From Lysobacter sp. BMK333-48F3 (GTDB lineage Bacteria > Pseudomonadota > Gammaproteobacteria > Xanthomonadales > Xanthomonadaceae), in contig NZ_JAIHOO010000001.1 in assembly GCF_019733395.1 (NCBI RefSeq), positions 2,241,001 to 2,305,000 on the forward strand: a DNA stretch of 64,000 nucleotides, in the 5' to 3' direction. Below the pieces are notes generated by a model. That model was given only the letters and a program-made list of their open reading frames with translations. It had not been told where the DNA came from and ran no database searches. Positions 36,840 to 45,766 of this stretch are shown piece by piece; the stretch's first letter is position 1; each line of letters opens with the position of its first letter. Made by a program: the position numbers and the translations under genes.

Positions 36840-37020
36840 TGCCCTGGATGCCCGCCTTCGCGGGCATGACGGCTGTTGGGGGCGCGGTGAGTCCGTTGCG
36901 TAACGTTCGCGACGAAACCTGCCCATCGTCGTTCCCGCGAAGGCGGGAACCCAGGGCTTCACCGCGATGTCGCTCTGAAGTCTCTGGATGCCCGCCTTCG
37001 CGGGCATGACGGCTGTTTGG
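36840..37020. repeat. REP cluster: two direct copies and one related inverted unit
   Basis: CTGGATGCCCGCCTTCGCGG followed by GCATGACGGCTGTT occurs twice (36842-36876 and 36984-37018). Between them is GTTCCCGCGAAGGCGGGAAC (36932-36951). All three centre on a CCGCCTTCGCGGG-like palindrome. Such REPs can bind IHF, stabilise mRNA ends or serve as RAYT substrates. Confidence 0.88.
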
Positions 37021-37081
37021 GGGGGCGGCGTAACCGTCCTGTCGTCGCGTCCACGGATCGCCGCTCCTGCGACTGGGCCCG

Positions 37082-38074
37082 CTACTCCGACTCCACCCCG
37101 GCCAGGTTCAACACCCAGTCCGGGGTTTCCGGTTCGCCGGCGAAGAACGTCGGCGGTTTGCGTTCGCCGATCGCCCAGCGGTGCAGCCAGCTCGGCCCGG
37201 CCGGGCCGAGGTAGGCGTCGGCGCGCTGGTAGGCGCGGTCGCGCAGCGCTTCGTCGAGGCCGACGAAACGGTAGCCGCGCTTGCGCGCCATCGCGATCAG
37301 CTCGCCGTAGGCGTCGGCGTTGAGCAGGTTGGCGTGGATCAGCCACACCTGCGGCAGGTTGTAGCCGAGCAGGGCGATCGATTGCCGCTCGTAGTAGTCG
37401 AGCTTGGCGCCCATGTAGCGCAGGTAGTCGCGGCGCAGGCGCGCCTTGAGCCGGGCGTCGCCGCGCTGGTCCAGGCGCAGGTAGGCCCCGGCCCAGATCC
37501 AGTCGGCGTTGTCGACCGTTACCGGGGCGATGCGGTAGCCGTGCTCGGCGAGAAAAGCCTGCAGGGCGGCCTTGTCCTCGACGCTGCGGCCCGCGCGCAG
37601 ATAGGGATGGCGGAACCAGCGCGGAGCCGGCTGCGACTTCTCGTCCGTCAGCGCCTTGAGCTGACGCTCGCCGCGCAGGATGTCGGCCTGGTAGGCCGCC
37701 AGCCCGACCGCGTGCAGGTCGGAATGGCCGTAGCTGTGGTTGCCGAGTTCGGCTCCGGCATCGCGCCAGTCGCGCAGCATCTGCAGGCGCTCGGGATCGA
37801 TCCGGCCGCGGTCTTCGAGCTTGCCTTCGTTGACGAAGCCGACCACCGGCACGCCGGCGCGGGCGACCGCTGCGACCAGGCGCCGGTGTCCGGGCAGGAC
37901 CTCGGCGGTGGGAACCTCGGGCAAGGGCACCCAGGGCAGGTCGTCGACGGTCAGGGCGAGGCGCCGGTCCGGCGGCGGCGCGGCGACCGCGCCGGCCGCG
38001 GCGGCAAGACTCAGGATCAGGCTCAGGATCGCAGCACGGCCCCACGGGGCCGCGACGGACGGAAACGGACGCAT
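37082..38074 (-). CDS. Secreted polysaccharide deacetylase
   Basis: From ATG 38074 (MRPFPSVAAPWG) the product has 330 residues with a signal peptide ending near AGAVAA (~38). NodB-homology motifs are present: TVDDLPW with the catalytic and metal aspartates, metal histidines in ELGNHSYGHSDLH, and RHPYLRAG. The family removes acetyl groups from chitin, peptidoglycan or exopolysaccharide. A longer frame upstream lacks signal-peptide form. It is probably periplasmic or secreted; substrate unknown. Confidence 0.9.
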   Translation of the reverse strand: MRPFPSVAAPWGRAAILSLILSLAAAAGAVAAPPPDRRLALTVDDLPWVPLPEVPTAEVLPGHRRLVAAVARAGVPVVGFVNEGKLEDRGRIDPERLQMLRDWRDAGAELGNHSYGHSDLHAVGLAAYQADILRGERQLKALTDEKSQPAPRWFRHPYLRAGRSVEDKAALQAFLAEHGYRIAPVTVDNADWIWAGAYLRLDQRGDARLKARLRRDYLRYMGAKLDYYERQSIALLGYNLPQVWLIHANLLNADAYGELIAMARKRGYRFVGLDEALRDRAYQRADAYLGPAGPSWLHRWAIGERKPPTFFAGEPETPDWVLNLAGVESE

Positions 38075-38195
38075 GCGGCGTTCTCGGCGGACGACGCGGC
38101 GATCATCGCCGCGCCGGAGCCCCATGCCTAGCGAACTGCGGCAAGACCGCGGCGAGTGTCGACCGCGGTCCGCCTGGCTTGCGATGGCGGTCGCG

Positions 38196-38522
38196 TCAGC
38201 CCAGCCGGCGCGAGATGAAGTAGTACGCCAGGTTGCCCAGGCCGCAGGCCGCCAGCAGCACCGCGACCATGCCCGGGGTGACTTCGCGCCAGCCGGCGCC
38301 CTCGATGATGCCGAACGCGGCGGCCAGCAGGACCAGGACGATGCCCCAGCGCAGCGCGCCGTGGCGGCGGCGCTGGTCTTCGTCGCGGGCCATCGAGCGC
38401 AGCAGCTCGTCGGCGCCGCCGGTGGACAGCAGCTTGCTGCGGAAGCGCGCCTCGACGGCGATCTTGATCGCCATGACGATGCAGATGAACAGGGTGATCG
38501 GAATCAGGACTTCGACATCCAT
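38196..38522 (-). CDS. Small membrane protein, DUF6249-like
   Basis: This 108-residue protein has an N-terminal helix (VLIPITLFICIVMAIKIAVE), a charged middle (RSMARDEDQRRRHGAL) and two C-terminal helices. The layout fits small inner-membrane proteins often found near sigma-factor operons in Xanthomonadaceae; the DUF6249 link is from memory and unverified. It is divergent from the sigma/anti-sigma pair and could be part of the same circuit. Confidence 0.7.
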   Translation of the reverse strand: MDVEVLIPITLFICIVMAIKIAVEARFRSKLLSTGGADELLRSMARDEDQRRRHGALRWGIVLVLLAAAFGIIEGAGWREVTPGMVAVLLAACGLGNLAYYFISRRLG

Positions 38523-38707
38523 GGGGCGCCTCGGCGGTGGGTTGGGTGGGTTCGAGGCAAGAGATACGGCCGGGCCGGGATCGGTTGCAGCCGATCCGGC
38601 GGGCCCGGGAACCGCCCGGCGTCACGTGTTCGATATGTCGTGTGTCATATTTGGCCGGGTATCGAAGTCACTGCAACCGATCCCGCCATGCCCGCATCCT
38701 CGATGGG

Positions 38708-39298
38708 ATGACCGGCGAATCCGACCGTCCCGACCATCCCGACCGCCTGCTGGTGAGCGCCGTGCTCGAGCGCGCCCCGGGCGCGTTCGAGCGCCTGGTG
38801 CGCGAGTACCAGGGCCTGTGCTGGCACATCATCCAACGCATGGTCCGGCACCCGGACGATACCCGCGAGCTGTGCCAGGAGGCGTTCCTGCGCGTGCACC
38901 AGTGCCTGCACCAGTACCGGCACGAGAGCCCGCTCAAGTCCTGGATCGGCCAGGTCGCCTATTCGGTGGCCAAGCGCCATCTGGAGCGCAAGCGGATCCC
39001 GATCGTGGAGGCCGCCGACGACGAGGACGCGCTGTCGCCGCTGGACAGCGTCAGCGACGGCTTCGACCTGGAGGCGGCCTGCGCCGACGAAGAGATCGCC
39101 GCCGGCCTGCACGCCGAGATCGAGGCCCTGCCGCCGTTGCAACGCACCTTGTTGACCCTGTATCACCTGGAAGAACTGCCGATCGGCGAGATCGCCGCGA
39201 TGACCGGCCTCGCCGAAGGTACGATCAAAAGCCACCTGTTCCGAACCCGGGCGCGGCTGCGCCAGCGCCTGGAAGCCCGGTTGGGAGAATTCGCATGA
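38708..39298 (+). CDS. ECF-type RNA polymerase sigma factor
   Basis: From ATG 38708 the product has 196 residues. Sigma region 2 is at ~20-85 (FERLVREYQGLCWHIIQRM, ELCQEAFLRVHQCLHQY) and region 4 at ~130-185 (LPPLQRTLLTLYHLEELP, GEIAAMTGLAEGTIKSHLFR). It directs polymerase to a dedicated promoter set. The stop overlaps the start of a membrane protein that looks like its anti-sigma factor. Confidence 0.94.
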   Translation: MTGESDRPDHPDRLLVSAVLERAPGAFERLVREYQGLCWHIIQRMVRHPDDTRELCQEAFLRVHQCLHQYRHESPLKSWIGQVAYSVAKRHLERKRIPIVEAADDEDALSPLDSVSDGFDLEAACADEEIAAGLHAEIEALPPLQRTLLTLYHLEELPIGEIAAMTGLAEGTIKSHLFRTRARLRQRLEARLGEFA

Positions 39299-39780
39299 AC
39301 CGCACGCCGCCTCCGTTCGATCCTTCCGATGACCGCGATCCCGCCGTCGCCAGCGAGTGGCGGCTGCAGGAACGGGCGCTGCGCGATGAGCGCGCCGGCG
39401 CGCCGATGGAGGCCGACGACCCGCGCCTGGCCCAGTACCGGCTGCTCAGCCGGGCGCTGCGCGCGCCGGTGATGGAGCCGATCCCCTACGGCTTCGCCGA
39501 GCAGGTCGCGCGTCGCGCGCAAACCGCGGCGCAGGGCAACGACCGGCTCGAACGCTGGCTGCAGCAGGGGTTGCTGGCCGCGCTGGTGGCCACCGGCTTG
39601 GCGGTGGCCGCGCTCGGCAGTGCGCAATGGCTGCCGGCGTTCGCTTCCGCCGCCGGCCTGCTGCCCGACGGCAGCCTGTCCTGGGGCCTGGTGGTGGCCG
39701 CCTGCTGCATCGTGACCTGGGGCTGGGACGGCGCGATGCGCAGCGTCGGCCGGGGCCAGGCCTCCGCCCGCGCCGCCTGA
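39295..39780 (+). CDS. Membrane protein, probable anti-sigma factor of the upstream ECF sigma
   Basis: This 161-residue protein starts in the sigma stop codon (ATGA). The N-terminal ~85 residues are acidic, helical and cytosolic (DDPRLAQYRLLSRALR), then two hydrophobic helices follow (LLAALVATGLAVAALG and LSWGLVVAACCIVTWG). Size, coupling and topology fit a membrane-bound anti-sigma factor, but no zinc ZAS motif is seen. Confidence 0.7.
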   Translation: MNRTPPPFDPSDDRDPAVASEWRLQERALRDERAGAPMEADDPRLAQYRLLSRALRAPVMEPIPYGFAEQVARRAQTAAQGNDRLERWLQQGLLAALVATGLAVAALGSAQWLPAFASAAGLLPDGSLSWGLVVAACCIVTWGWDGAMRSVGRGQASARAA

Positions 39781-40087
39781 GCGCGATCGCGGATCTGCTG
39801 CGGCCGCGTCCGTGCGGCCGCACGCTGTGCCGCGCCACACAAGCGTTTGGTGAAGCGCGACGGCTTTGTCCGCACGCGCGCGCACGCGTGCGCCGGCGCT
39901 TGCCGCACCGCGCACGCGCGCGCCGATGCGCGCCGACTGCGGACCGCGATCGGCATGGAAATCGCGTACCGCGACGGGGTACGCAGTTCCGTGCCGGAGC
40001 CGGCAGGCGCGTGTCACCCAAGTAACAGCTATCCCCCGACCCCCTAACCAGACTCGCCTCACGTGCTCGACACAGGAGAGGCGAGTG
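39781..40087. other. Intergenic region upstream of the R-body cluster
   Basis: This 307-bp region holds long alternating CG/purine-pyrimidine runs (39873-39925) and then AT-richer DNA (TCACCCAAGTAACAGCTATC, 40013-40032). The ribosome site CAGGAGAGG ends it. It is the likely control region for the Reb operon; no promoter is firm. Confidence 0.45.
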
Positions 40088-40642
40088 ATGGAACGTAACG
40101 AAATCGAACAGGGCGGTTACGCTGCGGCCGATGCGATGTTCACCGTCGCCTGGCGCGAGAATCTGCCCGAACTGGAAGCGCGCGCGCGGCGTTTCGCCGA
40201 AGGCCAGCGCGACCGCGCCGAGGAGTTGCTCGGCAATACCGCGATGAAGGCATGGCTGTTCATGCGCAATTCGCCGCAGACGATCACCGACCCGTGCGGA
40301 ATCCTGTTCGTGGTCATGCGCCATGTCTTTCTCGACAGCGTGCGCCAACGCAACCGCGACCGCGAAGTCTTCGACCGCAACCGCGACATCGACAGCGATG
40401 CCGCCGGCTTCGCCCACGACGGCCTGTCGGCGCTGCAGCAACTCGAGCTGGACGAGCAGCTCGACCGGGTGATCGTCGCGGTATCGAAGATGAGCCGCGA
40501 GCAGCGCCGTCTGTTCGCCTACCGATTCATCGACGACCTGCCGTACCCGGAAATCGCCGCGCGCCTGCACATCAACCAGCCCCTGGCGCGCAAGCGGGTG
40601 GAACTGTTGCGCAATCGGCTGCGCAGCGCGGTCGGCGACTGA
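40088..40642 (+). CDS. Sigma-70-like factor heading the R-body cluster
   Basis: From ATG 40088 the product has 184 residues. Region 2-like sequence is weakly conserved (ELLGNTAMKAWLFMRN, FVVMRHVFLDSVRQRNRDR); region 4 is clear (MSREQRRLFAYRFIDDLPYP, EIAARLHINQPLARKRVELL). It is 150 bases before the first RebB gene on the same strand. Dedicated sigma-like regulators are found beside reb genes in other Proteobacteria, so it likely switches on R-body production. Confidence 0.82.
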   Translation: MERNEIEQGGYAAADAMFTVAWRENLPELEARARRFAEGQRDRAEELLGNTAMKAWLFMRNSPQTITDPCGILFVVMRHVFLDSVRQRNRDREVFDRNRDIDSDAAGFAHDGLSALQQLELDEQLDRVIVAVSKMSREQRRLFAYRFIDDLPYPEIAARLHINQPLARKRVELLRNRLRSAVGD

Positions 40643-40792
40643 GCCCCCCCGATTCGGCGACAAGCCGCGGCTTCCGGCTTCACAAGCCGCCAGGGGCTGC
40701 GTTCCACCCGTTAGACCCACGCGACACCGTCATGCGGCTCAGGACGTCGGTCCTGCAGACGTTTCCTCCACCGACCGATCAAGGACAGGCTC

Positions 40793-41032
40793 ATGGCCGC
40801 TCCCGATACTCCCGTCAATTCGCAGATCACCGATGCAGTCACCCAGACCAACGTAAAAGTCGTCGCCGAAGCGCCCGCGCAAGCGATCGCCTCGCTGTAC
40901 CAGGTATCCAGCCATTCGGCCGGGCTTTCGCTGCAGAACGCGGTGTACAGCCAGCAGGCCCTGAACCAGATCTCGACGGCGGTAGTGTCCAAGGCGGTCG
41001 CGCTGATCATGTCGATCGGGGAGAAGTCGTGA
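40793..41032 (+). CDS. RebB-family R-body protein
   Basis: This 79-residue protein has the RebB signature start (VNSQITDAVTQTNVKVVAEAP) and a helical, Ala/Ser/Gln-rich remainder ending GEKS. RebB proteins polymerise into R-bodies, coiled ribbons that spring open and can burst membranes. It is shorter than the two RebBs at 45333 and 45767 and lacks their C-terminal TGVxDNLTSL segment. AGGACAGG lies before the ATG. Confidence 0.9.
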   Translation: MAAPDTPVNSQITDAVTQTNVKVVAEAPAQAIASLYQVSSHSAGLSLQNAVYSQQALNQISTAVVSKAVALIMSIGEKS

Positions 41033-41094
41033 CGCGCGCAACGCCGATCCGGCGCGCATTCGCCGTGGCGAACCGATAACGCGGGAGAACAGCG

Positions 41095-41988
41095 ATGAGA
41101 TGGTTCGGCAAGAAGAAGACGCCGCCGGCGGCCGCTGCGCCCGCAGCCGCCACGACGGCCGCCGCACCGGCATCGCCGGCCGCGGCGACCACCCCCGGCG
41201 CCGCGGCGTCGCCCGCACCTGCGGCGGACGCCGCGACCGAGGCGGCGGCGACGCCGGCGGCCGCGGCGCCCGCCGCCGCAGCGGCCGATGGCGCGAGCGC
41301 TGCCGCCGCCGGCAGCGGCGCCAGCGGTACTGCGGCGAGCGGCACCGGCACCAGCGGCGCTGCGGCGAGCGGCGGCGGTTCGCCGGCGGGCGCAGGCAAT
41401 GGCGGCAGCGGTAGCGGAAGCGGAAGCGGCGGCAGTGGCAATGGAAGTGGCGGCAGCAGCGGCAGCGGCGGGTCGACGTCCGATAGCGGCTCCGGTTCCG
41501 CCGCCGCGGCGCCCAAGTCGCCGTTGAGCATGGCCCGCGATCGCGCCGTCGGCCAGGCCGACGCGGCGGCGCCGCCGCCGACCGATTCCTTGAACCAGCA
41601 GATCGTCCAGGCGGTGCAGTTCACCAATGCCGAAACCGCGTCCTACGCGCCGTCGCAGATCGCGATCGCGCCGGACATGATGATCAGCCAGGCCGCGGGC
41701 CTGGTCGCGCAGTCGGCCGCCGGCTACTTCGACGGCATCAGCAAGATCACCCTGGCGGCGCAAGGCATGCTGATGAAGCAGCTGACCCAGGACCTGGTCG
41801 AAGGCCAGCTGGAAAAGGCCGCCGAAGACGCGCTGGGCATCCTCGCCACCGAGATCCTGATGGGCGCCGCCGCCGCGGTCGCCGCCGCGTCCGGCGCGAT
41901 GGAGGCGGAGTCGGCCAGCTTCGCCATCGACCGCATCGACCAGAGCATCTCCAAGTACTCCTCGCTGCTGCAGAACCGCAAGAGCTAG
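41095..41988 (+). CDS. RebB-like protein with long Ala/Gly/Ser low-complexity N-terminus
   Basis: This 297-residue protein begins MRWFGKKKTPP, then about 130 residues of Ala/Pro-rich and Gly/Ser-rich repeats (such as GSGSGSGSGGSGNGSGG). A RebB-like segment starts near residue 165 (LNQQIVQAVQFTNAETASYAP, matching NSQITDAVTQTNVKVVAEAP in pattern) and continues as amphipathic helices. The basic start and flexible linker suggest membrane or nucleic-acid attachment of an R-body subunit. The cap or anchor role is inference. Confidence 0.78.
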   Translation: MRWFGKKKTPPAAAAPAAATTAAAPASPAAATTPGAAASPAPAADAATEAAATPAAAAPAAAAADGASAAAAGSGASGTAASGTGTSGAAASGGGSPAGAGNGGSGSGSGSGGSGNGSGGSSGSGGSTSDSGSGSAAAAPKSPLSMARDRAVGQADAAAPPPTDSLNQQIVQAVQFTNAETASYAPSQIAIAPDMMISQAAGLVAQSAAGYFDGISKITLAAQGMLMKQLTQDLVEGQLEKAAEDALGILATEILMGAAAAVAAASGAMEAESASFAIDRIDQSISKYSSLLQNRKS

Positions 41989-42021
41989 GCGCTGCGCCTA
42001 CCGCTTTGACAGGACCCGGCC

Positions 42022-44241
42022 ATGGCCTACTTCGCTTTGCCCGCGATCGAATTGCCGCGCTACCGCTTCGACTACCGCAGCCGTCTGGAAGCGATCCTGC
42101 CGGTCGACGCGCCGGCGGCGACCGCGAGCGCGTCGCTGATCCTGCCGGTGAGCTATCGCCGCCGGGACGCGGACAGCCAGGCCGAAGTGCGGGCCACGGT
42201 CGAGGTGGTGCAGGGCCTGCCGTTGTCGCTGGTCGGCCTGTTCGGCGGCGGCGGCGACGGCGGGCAGCGCGCGCGCGGCCAACTGGCCTTGTTGGTCGGC
42301 GCGCTGCGCTCGATGGAGCGGCGCAACCCGCTGGCCGCGCTGGCCGCCAGCGCCGATCGCCGGCGCTACCGGCGCGGCGAATGCGCTGCCGAGAATCTGT
42401 ACGTGGCATGCCAGTGCCTGGCCGGGCCGCTCGGATTGGCGTCGGCGGCGGCTGCGGCCGCGACCGACCCGGTGCTGTACCGCAGCGTGCGCCGCGCGCT
42501 CGAGCGCCTGCAAAGGCGGGCGCCGGCCGACGGCGCGGCGCGATCGTTGCAGGCCCTGCTGCCGGCCCTGGACGAGTTCAACCGGCGGATCTACGACGCC
42601 GGCGCCTACACGCCGTTCGAAGACGCCTGCCGCGCGCGCTCGCTGGCGCTGCGCCGTCTGCGCGCCACGCCCGGGGGCGAAACGCGCTATCTGCAATCGA
42701 TCGCGATGAGCCTGCGCAGCCTGGAGCAGCAGGGCGTCGTGCATGCCCAGATCGGCGTCGGCGTCGACCAGGTCGAGGCCGCCAATGCGGTGGTCGCTGC
42801 CTATAACGGCGTTCGCCAGACCGCGTACAAGCTGCTGGTGCGGGTCGCGCCCGGCGCGGCGGGCACGCTGGGCGAGCGATTGCGGACCCGGATCCTGCCG
42901 CTGTTCGAAGACCCGAGCCTGAGCGAGCTGATCGGGATCGACCTGAGCGGCGGCGGGAGCGAGGACTACCGCCAATGGCTGGATTTCCTCGACCGGCAAT
43001 CGGCGACGCTGACCCAGTACTTCGGCGCCGCCGCCGGAGCGCGTGCGTTGCAATTGTGCAACCGGGTGGATTGCGGCGCCGGCGCCGGCGTGGCCACCGA
43101 TCAGCGTTCGGCGATCGGCTATGCCATGGCTTATGCGCGGCAGTTGCCGGACGCCGGCTTCTATCGCGCCTATGCCGGCCAGATGTCGGCCGCGCAGGCG
43201 CTGGAGCGCGGCGATACCGCGGCGGGCGTGTTCGACGCTCTGTTCCGCGACGCCACGCTGAGCCTCGACGGTTTGGCGCTGCGCCGCTACCGCGCCGACA
43301 GCGAACCCTGCCGCGCCTTGGTCGCGCAGGCCGGCCGGCGCGACACCATGGCGCTGTGCGAGGCGCTGGATCGGCCGCTGCCGGGCGCGGACGCCGCCGA
43401 TGCGGCGGCCCCGGCCGGTTCCGCCACCGCGGCGGGCACGGCGACGGCACCGGCCAGCGCTTACGCGACATTGGCCGCGACCCAGGCCCCGTTCGGCTTC
43501 CGGCTCGGCCCGGCCGCCGACGGTCGAAGCTACTTCGCCGCCCGGTATCCGCTGTTCGCCTTCGACACCCGTCTGCAGGCCGTCGCCTTCGATGCCTTCG
43601 AGCCGGCGCCAGGCGGCCGTCTGGGCTATGTCGACACCGATGCGCTGCAGGCCCTGAGCGACCGGCTGATGCTGTTCGGATTGCAGGCGTTGGCCCCGGC
43701 GCAGCTCGATGCCCTGATGGAACTGGTGCGCGGCGCCGATTCGCTCGCCGACCTGCTGAGCCAGGGCCAGGGCGTGCTGCAGCCGATGCTGGCGGCGGCG
43801 CTGGCGCCGATCGGCCCGGCGTTGAGCGCGGACCAGGGCTACGCCGCCTTCTCCGCCCTGGTCGAGGCGATGGCCGGCGGCAGCGCCTTGCGCAGCCTGT
43901 GGTTCGCCGCCCTGGCGCGGGCCTTGAACCTGTTCATCAACTGGCGCGCCTACCTGCTCGGCAGCGGCGGCCAGGGCGCGGTGCAGAGCGACGTCCAGGA
44001 GGCCTTCCTGCGCACGGTGCTGCTGCTGGCCTATGCGCTGGTGCCGCTGGACGCCGGCGCGCAGAGCCAGGTCGGCGCGCAGCTGCAGCAGCTGGTCGGC
44101 GCCGTCGCCGCGGCGTACTGGCAGACCAGCGTCGGCCCGTTGGCCGTCGCCGCCGACCCGCGCACCCGCACCGCGACCATCGCCGGCTACAAGGCGCCGG
44201 GCTCGGTCGTCACCGTCACGCGCGATGCCGCGCCGGCCTGA
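42022..44241 (+). CDS. Large unknown protein of the R-body cluster
   Basis: This 739-residue protein is Ala/Leu/Arg-rich and helical with no signal peptide. The N-terminal ~60 residues are beta-like (SASLILPVSYRRRDADSQ). The C-terminal half contains hydrophobic helices (ALVEAMAGGSALRSLWFAAL, VLLLAYALVPLDAGA). I recognise no domain. It is 33 bases after the fused RebB-like gene and in the same operon. Possibilities are an assembly factor or a cargo protein; neither is supported by a motif. Confidence 0.8.
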   Translation: MAYFALPAIELPRYRFDYRSRLEAILPVDAPAATASASLILPVSYRRRDADSQAEVRATVEVVQGLPLSLVGLFGGGGDGGQRARGQLALLVGALRSMERRNPLAALAASADRRRYRRGECAAENLYVACQCLAGPLGLASAAAAAATDPVLYRSVRRALERLQRRAPADGAARSLQALLPALDEFNRRIYDAGAYTPFEDACRARSLALRRLRATPGGETRYLQSIAMSLRSLEQQGVVHAQIGVGVDQVEAANAVVAAYNGVRQTAYKLLVRVAPGAAGTLGERLRTRILPLFEDPSLSELIGIDLSGGGSEDYRQWLDFLDRQSATLTQYFGAAAGARALQLCNRVDCGAGAGVATDQRSAIGYAMAYARQLPDAGFYRAYAGQMSAAQALERGDTAAGVFDALFRDATLSLDGLALRRYRADSEPCRALVAQAGRRDTMALCEALDRPLPGADAADAAAPAGSATAAGTATAPASAYATLAATQAPFGFRLGPAADGRSYFAARYPLFAFDTRLQAVAFDAFEPAPGGRLGYVDTDALQALSDRLMLFGLQALAPAQLDALMELVRGADSLADLLSQGQGVLQPMLAAALAPIGPALSADQGYAAFSALVEAMAGGSALRSLWFAALARALNLFINWRAYLLGSGGQGAVQSDVQEAFLRTVLLLAYALVPLDAGAQSQVGAQLQQLVGAVAAAYWQTSVGPLAVAADPRTRTATIAGYKAPGSVVTVTRDAAPA

Positions 44242-44289
44242 TCGGCAACCGCATTGCGTATCGAATCCCTTGTAAGACCGGAGTTGGCC

Positions 44290-44517
44290 ATGGACGAGAA
44301 TCTGCGCTGCCTGCTGCACATGGAACTGGAGGGGCTGTTCGATCCGCGCGCGCCGGCCGCGGCAGCGCCGGAGCGCGCGCCGTCGCCGGCCGCGGCGAAC
44401 CAGGCCGATGTCGGGCCGGACGATGCGAGGCTGGCCGACGCGGTGTGCGCGCGGCTGCGCCAGCCCGACATGCGCGCGACGCTGGGACGGCTGGCCACGC
44501 AACTGGGGCTGCACTGA
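44290..44517 (+). CDS. Small unknown protein of the R-body cluster
   Basis: This 75-residue protein starts at ATG 44290 (MDENLRCLLHMELEGLFDPR). It has a helical start, an Ala/Pro linker and a helical end (VCARLRQPDMRATLGRLATQ). Its stop overlaps the next start (TGATG), so the two are translationally coupled, suggesting they work together. No family is recognised. Confidence 0.7.
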   Translation: MDENLRCLLHMELEGLFDPRAPAAAAPERAPSPAAANQADVGPDDARLADAVCARLRQPDMRATLGRLATQLGLH

Positions 44518-45254
44518 TGGCGCGTACCGAGCAGACCGCGCAGCCGATCGCGTCGCCCGCGCCGCCGCCGGCCGCGCCCGCGGCCGCGCCTGCGCCCGCG
44601 CCCGCGCCGGTCGCCGAGACGCCGAGCGAGCTGGACCACCAGATCGGCGTGTTCGCGCAGAAGTGGTTCGGCTTGCAGTTGGACGCGGAGAAATGCCGCC
44701 AGGTCGCGGGCCTGCTGAGCGCGTCGAACGCCGCCGGCGCCGCGCCGACGCGCGCGCCGGATTCCGCCACGGCGGTGCAGGCCAAGGCGGTCAGCGCGGT
44801 CGACGCCGGCCGCGAACGGATCCAGAAAGTGATCCAGCAAGGCCTCGCCCGCACCCAGGACACGGTGCGCAGCGCGACCCAATCCGAACGCGAAGCCGAA
44901 GCCAACATCCTCGGCGCGGTCGAGCGCGCCACCTCGCTGGAAGACCTGCGCCTGCCCAAGCCGCGGGTCGGCGACGAGTCGGTGCAGCCGCCGCTGGCGC
45001 AGTTCGCGCACCAGCTGCAACGGCTGATCCGGGCCGAAGTCGACACTTGCTTCCAGCAGCAGTTCGCGCCGCTGGCGCAGCAGCTGCAATCCGTCATCGA
45101 AGCCGCGCGCAGCAAGGGACTGCTGCCGGGGCAAGCAGATTCCGATCCCTCGGAGCCATCGCGATCCGGGCCGGAAAACCAGGGCGGCGCCGCAAAAAAC
45201 GCCGCGAAACCCGATCCGAACAACAATCAAAACAACGCCGGCACGGCGCCATGA
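44517..45254 (+). CDS. Unknown coiled-coil-like protein of the R-body cluster
   Basis: This 245-residue protein starts inside the previous stop codon. It has an Ala/Pro-rich start (residues 10-35), a helical segment (ELDHQIGVFAQKWFGLQLDA), a longer helical middle (ERIQKVIQQGLARTQDTVRS) and a Gln-rich region (QQQFAPLAQQLQSVIEAARS), then a polar Asn-rich tail. No enzyme motif or signal peptide is seen. The composition suits a structural or accessory R-body component. Confidence 0.72.
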   Translation: MARTEQTAQPIASPAPPPAAPAAAPAPAPAPVAETPSELDHQIGVFAQKWFGLQLDAEKCRQVAGLLSASNAAGAAPTRAPDSATAVQAKAVSAVDAGRERIQKVIQQGLARTQDTVRSATQSEREAEANILGAVERATSLEDLRLPKPRVGDESVQPPLAQFAHQLQRLIRAEVDTCFQQQFAPLAQQLQSVIEAARSKGLLPGQADSDPSEPSRSGPENQGGAAKNAAKPDPNNNQNNAGTAP

Positions 45255-45332
45255 TCGGATTCACAACGCGATAGACGCTTCGTTACTAACCAACGTACGG
45301 CATGGGCCGTACACCACTTCAAGGAGTTCAAC

Positions 45333-45653
45333 ATGGCTTTCCCGACCGCCGTCAACGACCAAATCACCGATGCCGTCACCCAGTCCAACGTCAAGGTCAT
45401 CGGCGAAGCGCCCGCCTTCGCGATGGGCTCGATCTACCAGTCGATGGCGCACTCGACCAGCATCCTGTTCGAGAACGCGGTGTCGGCGCAGCAGCAGCAG
45501 AACACGCTGTCGCAGGCCGCGACCAACCAGGGCGTGATGCAGATCTACACCGTCGACACCACCGCCGCCGCCGGCGCCACCGAGAAGGTCGCCCAGACCG
45601 GCGTGTCCGACAACCTGACCAGCCTGCTGACCGTGCTCAACGCGTTCAAGTAA
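45333..45653 (+). CDS. rebB: RebB-family R-body structural protein
   Basis: This 106-residue protein has the full RebB domain: VNDQITDAVTQSNVKVIGEA at the start, MGSIYQSMAHSTSILFENAV, the QQQ run, and MQIYTVDTTAAAGATEKVAQ. Length matches known RebB proteins (about 105-115). AAGGAG is nine bases before ATG. It is nearly identical to the next gene over most of its length, so the two probably copolymerise into the ribbon. Confidence 0.95.
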   Translation: MAFPTAVNDQITDAVTQSNVKVIGEAPAFAMGSIYQSMAHSTSILFENAVSAQQQQNTLSQAATNQGVMQIYTVDTTAAAGATEKVAQTGVSDNLTSLLTVLNAFK

Positions 45654-45766
45654 GCCGAACGGTCCGACCGTTTAGATCGGCCGCAGGGCGCCGGTCAGGA
45701 AGTTCGGCTACCGCCGGCGTCCGCGTCCGATCCGTTTTTCGCTAATCGCCAATAGAGGACCTTGTT

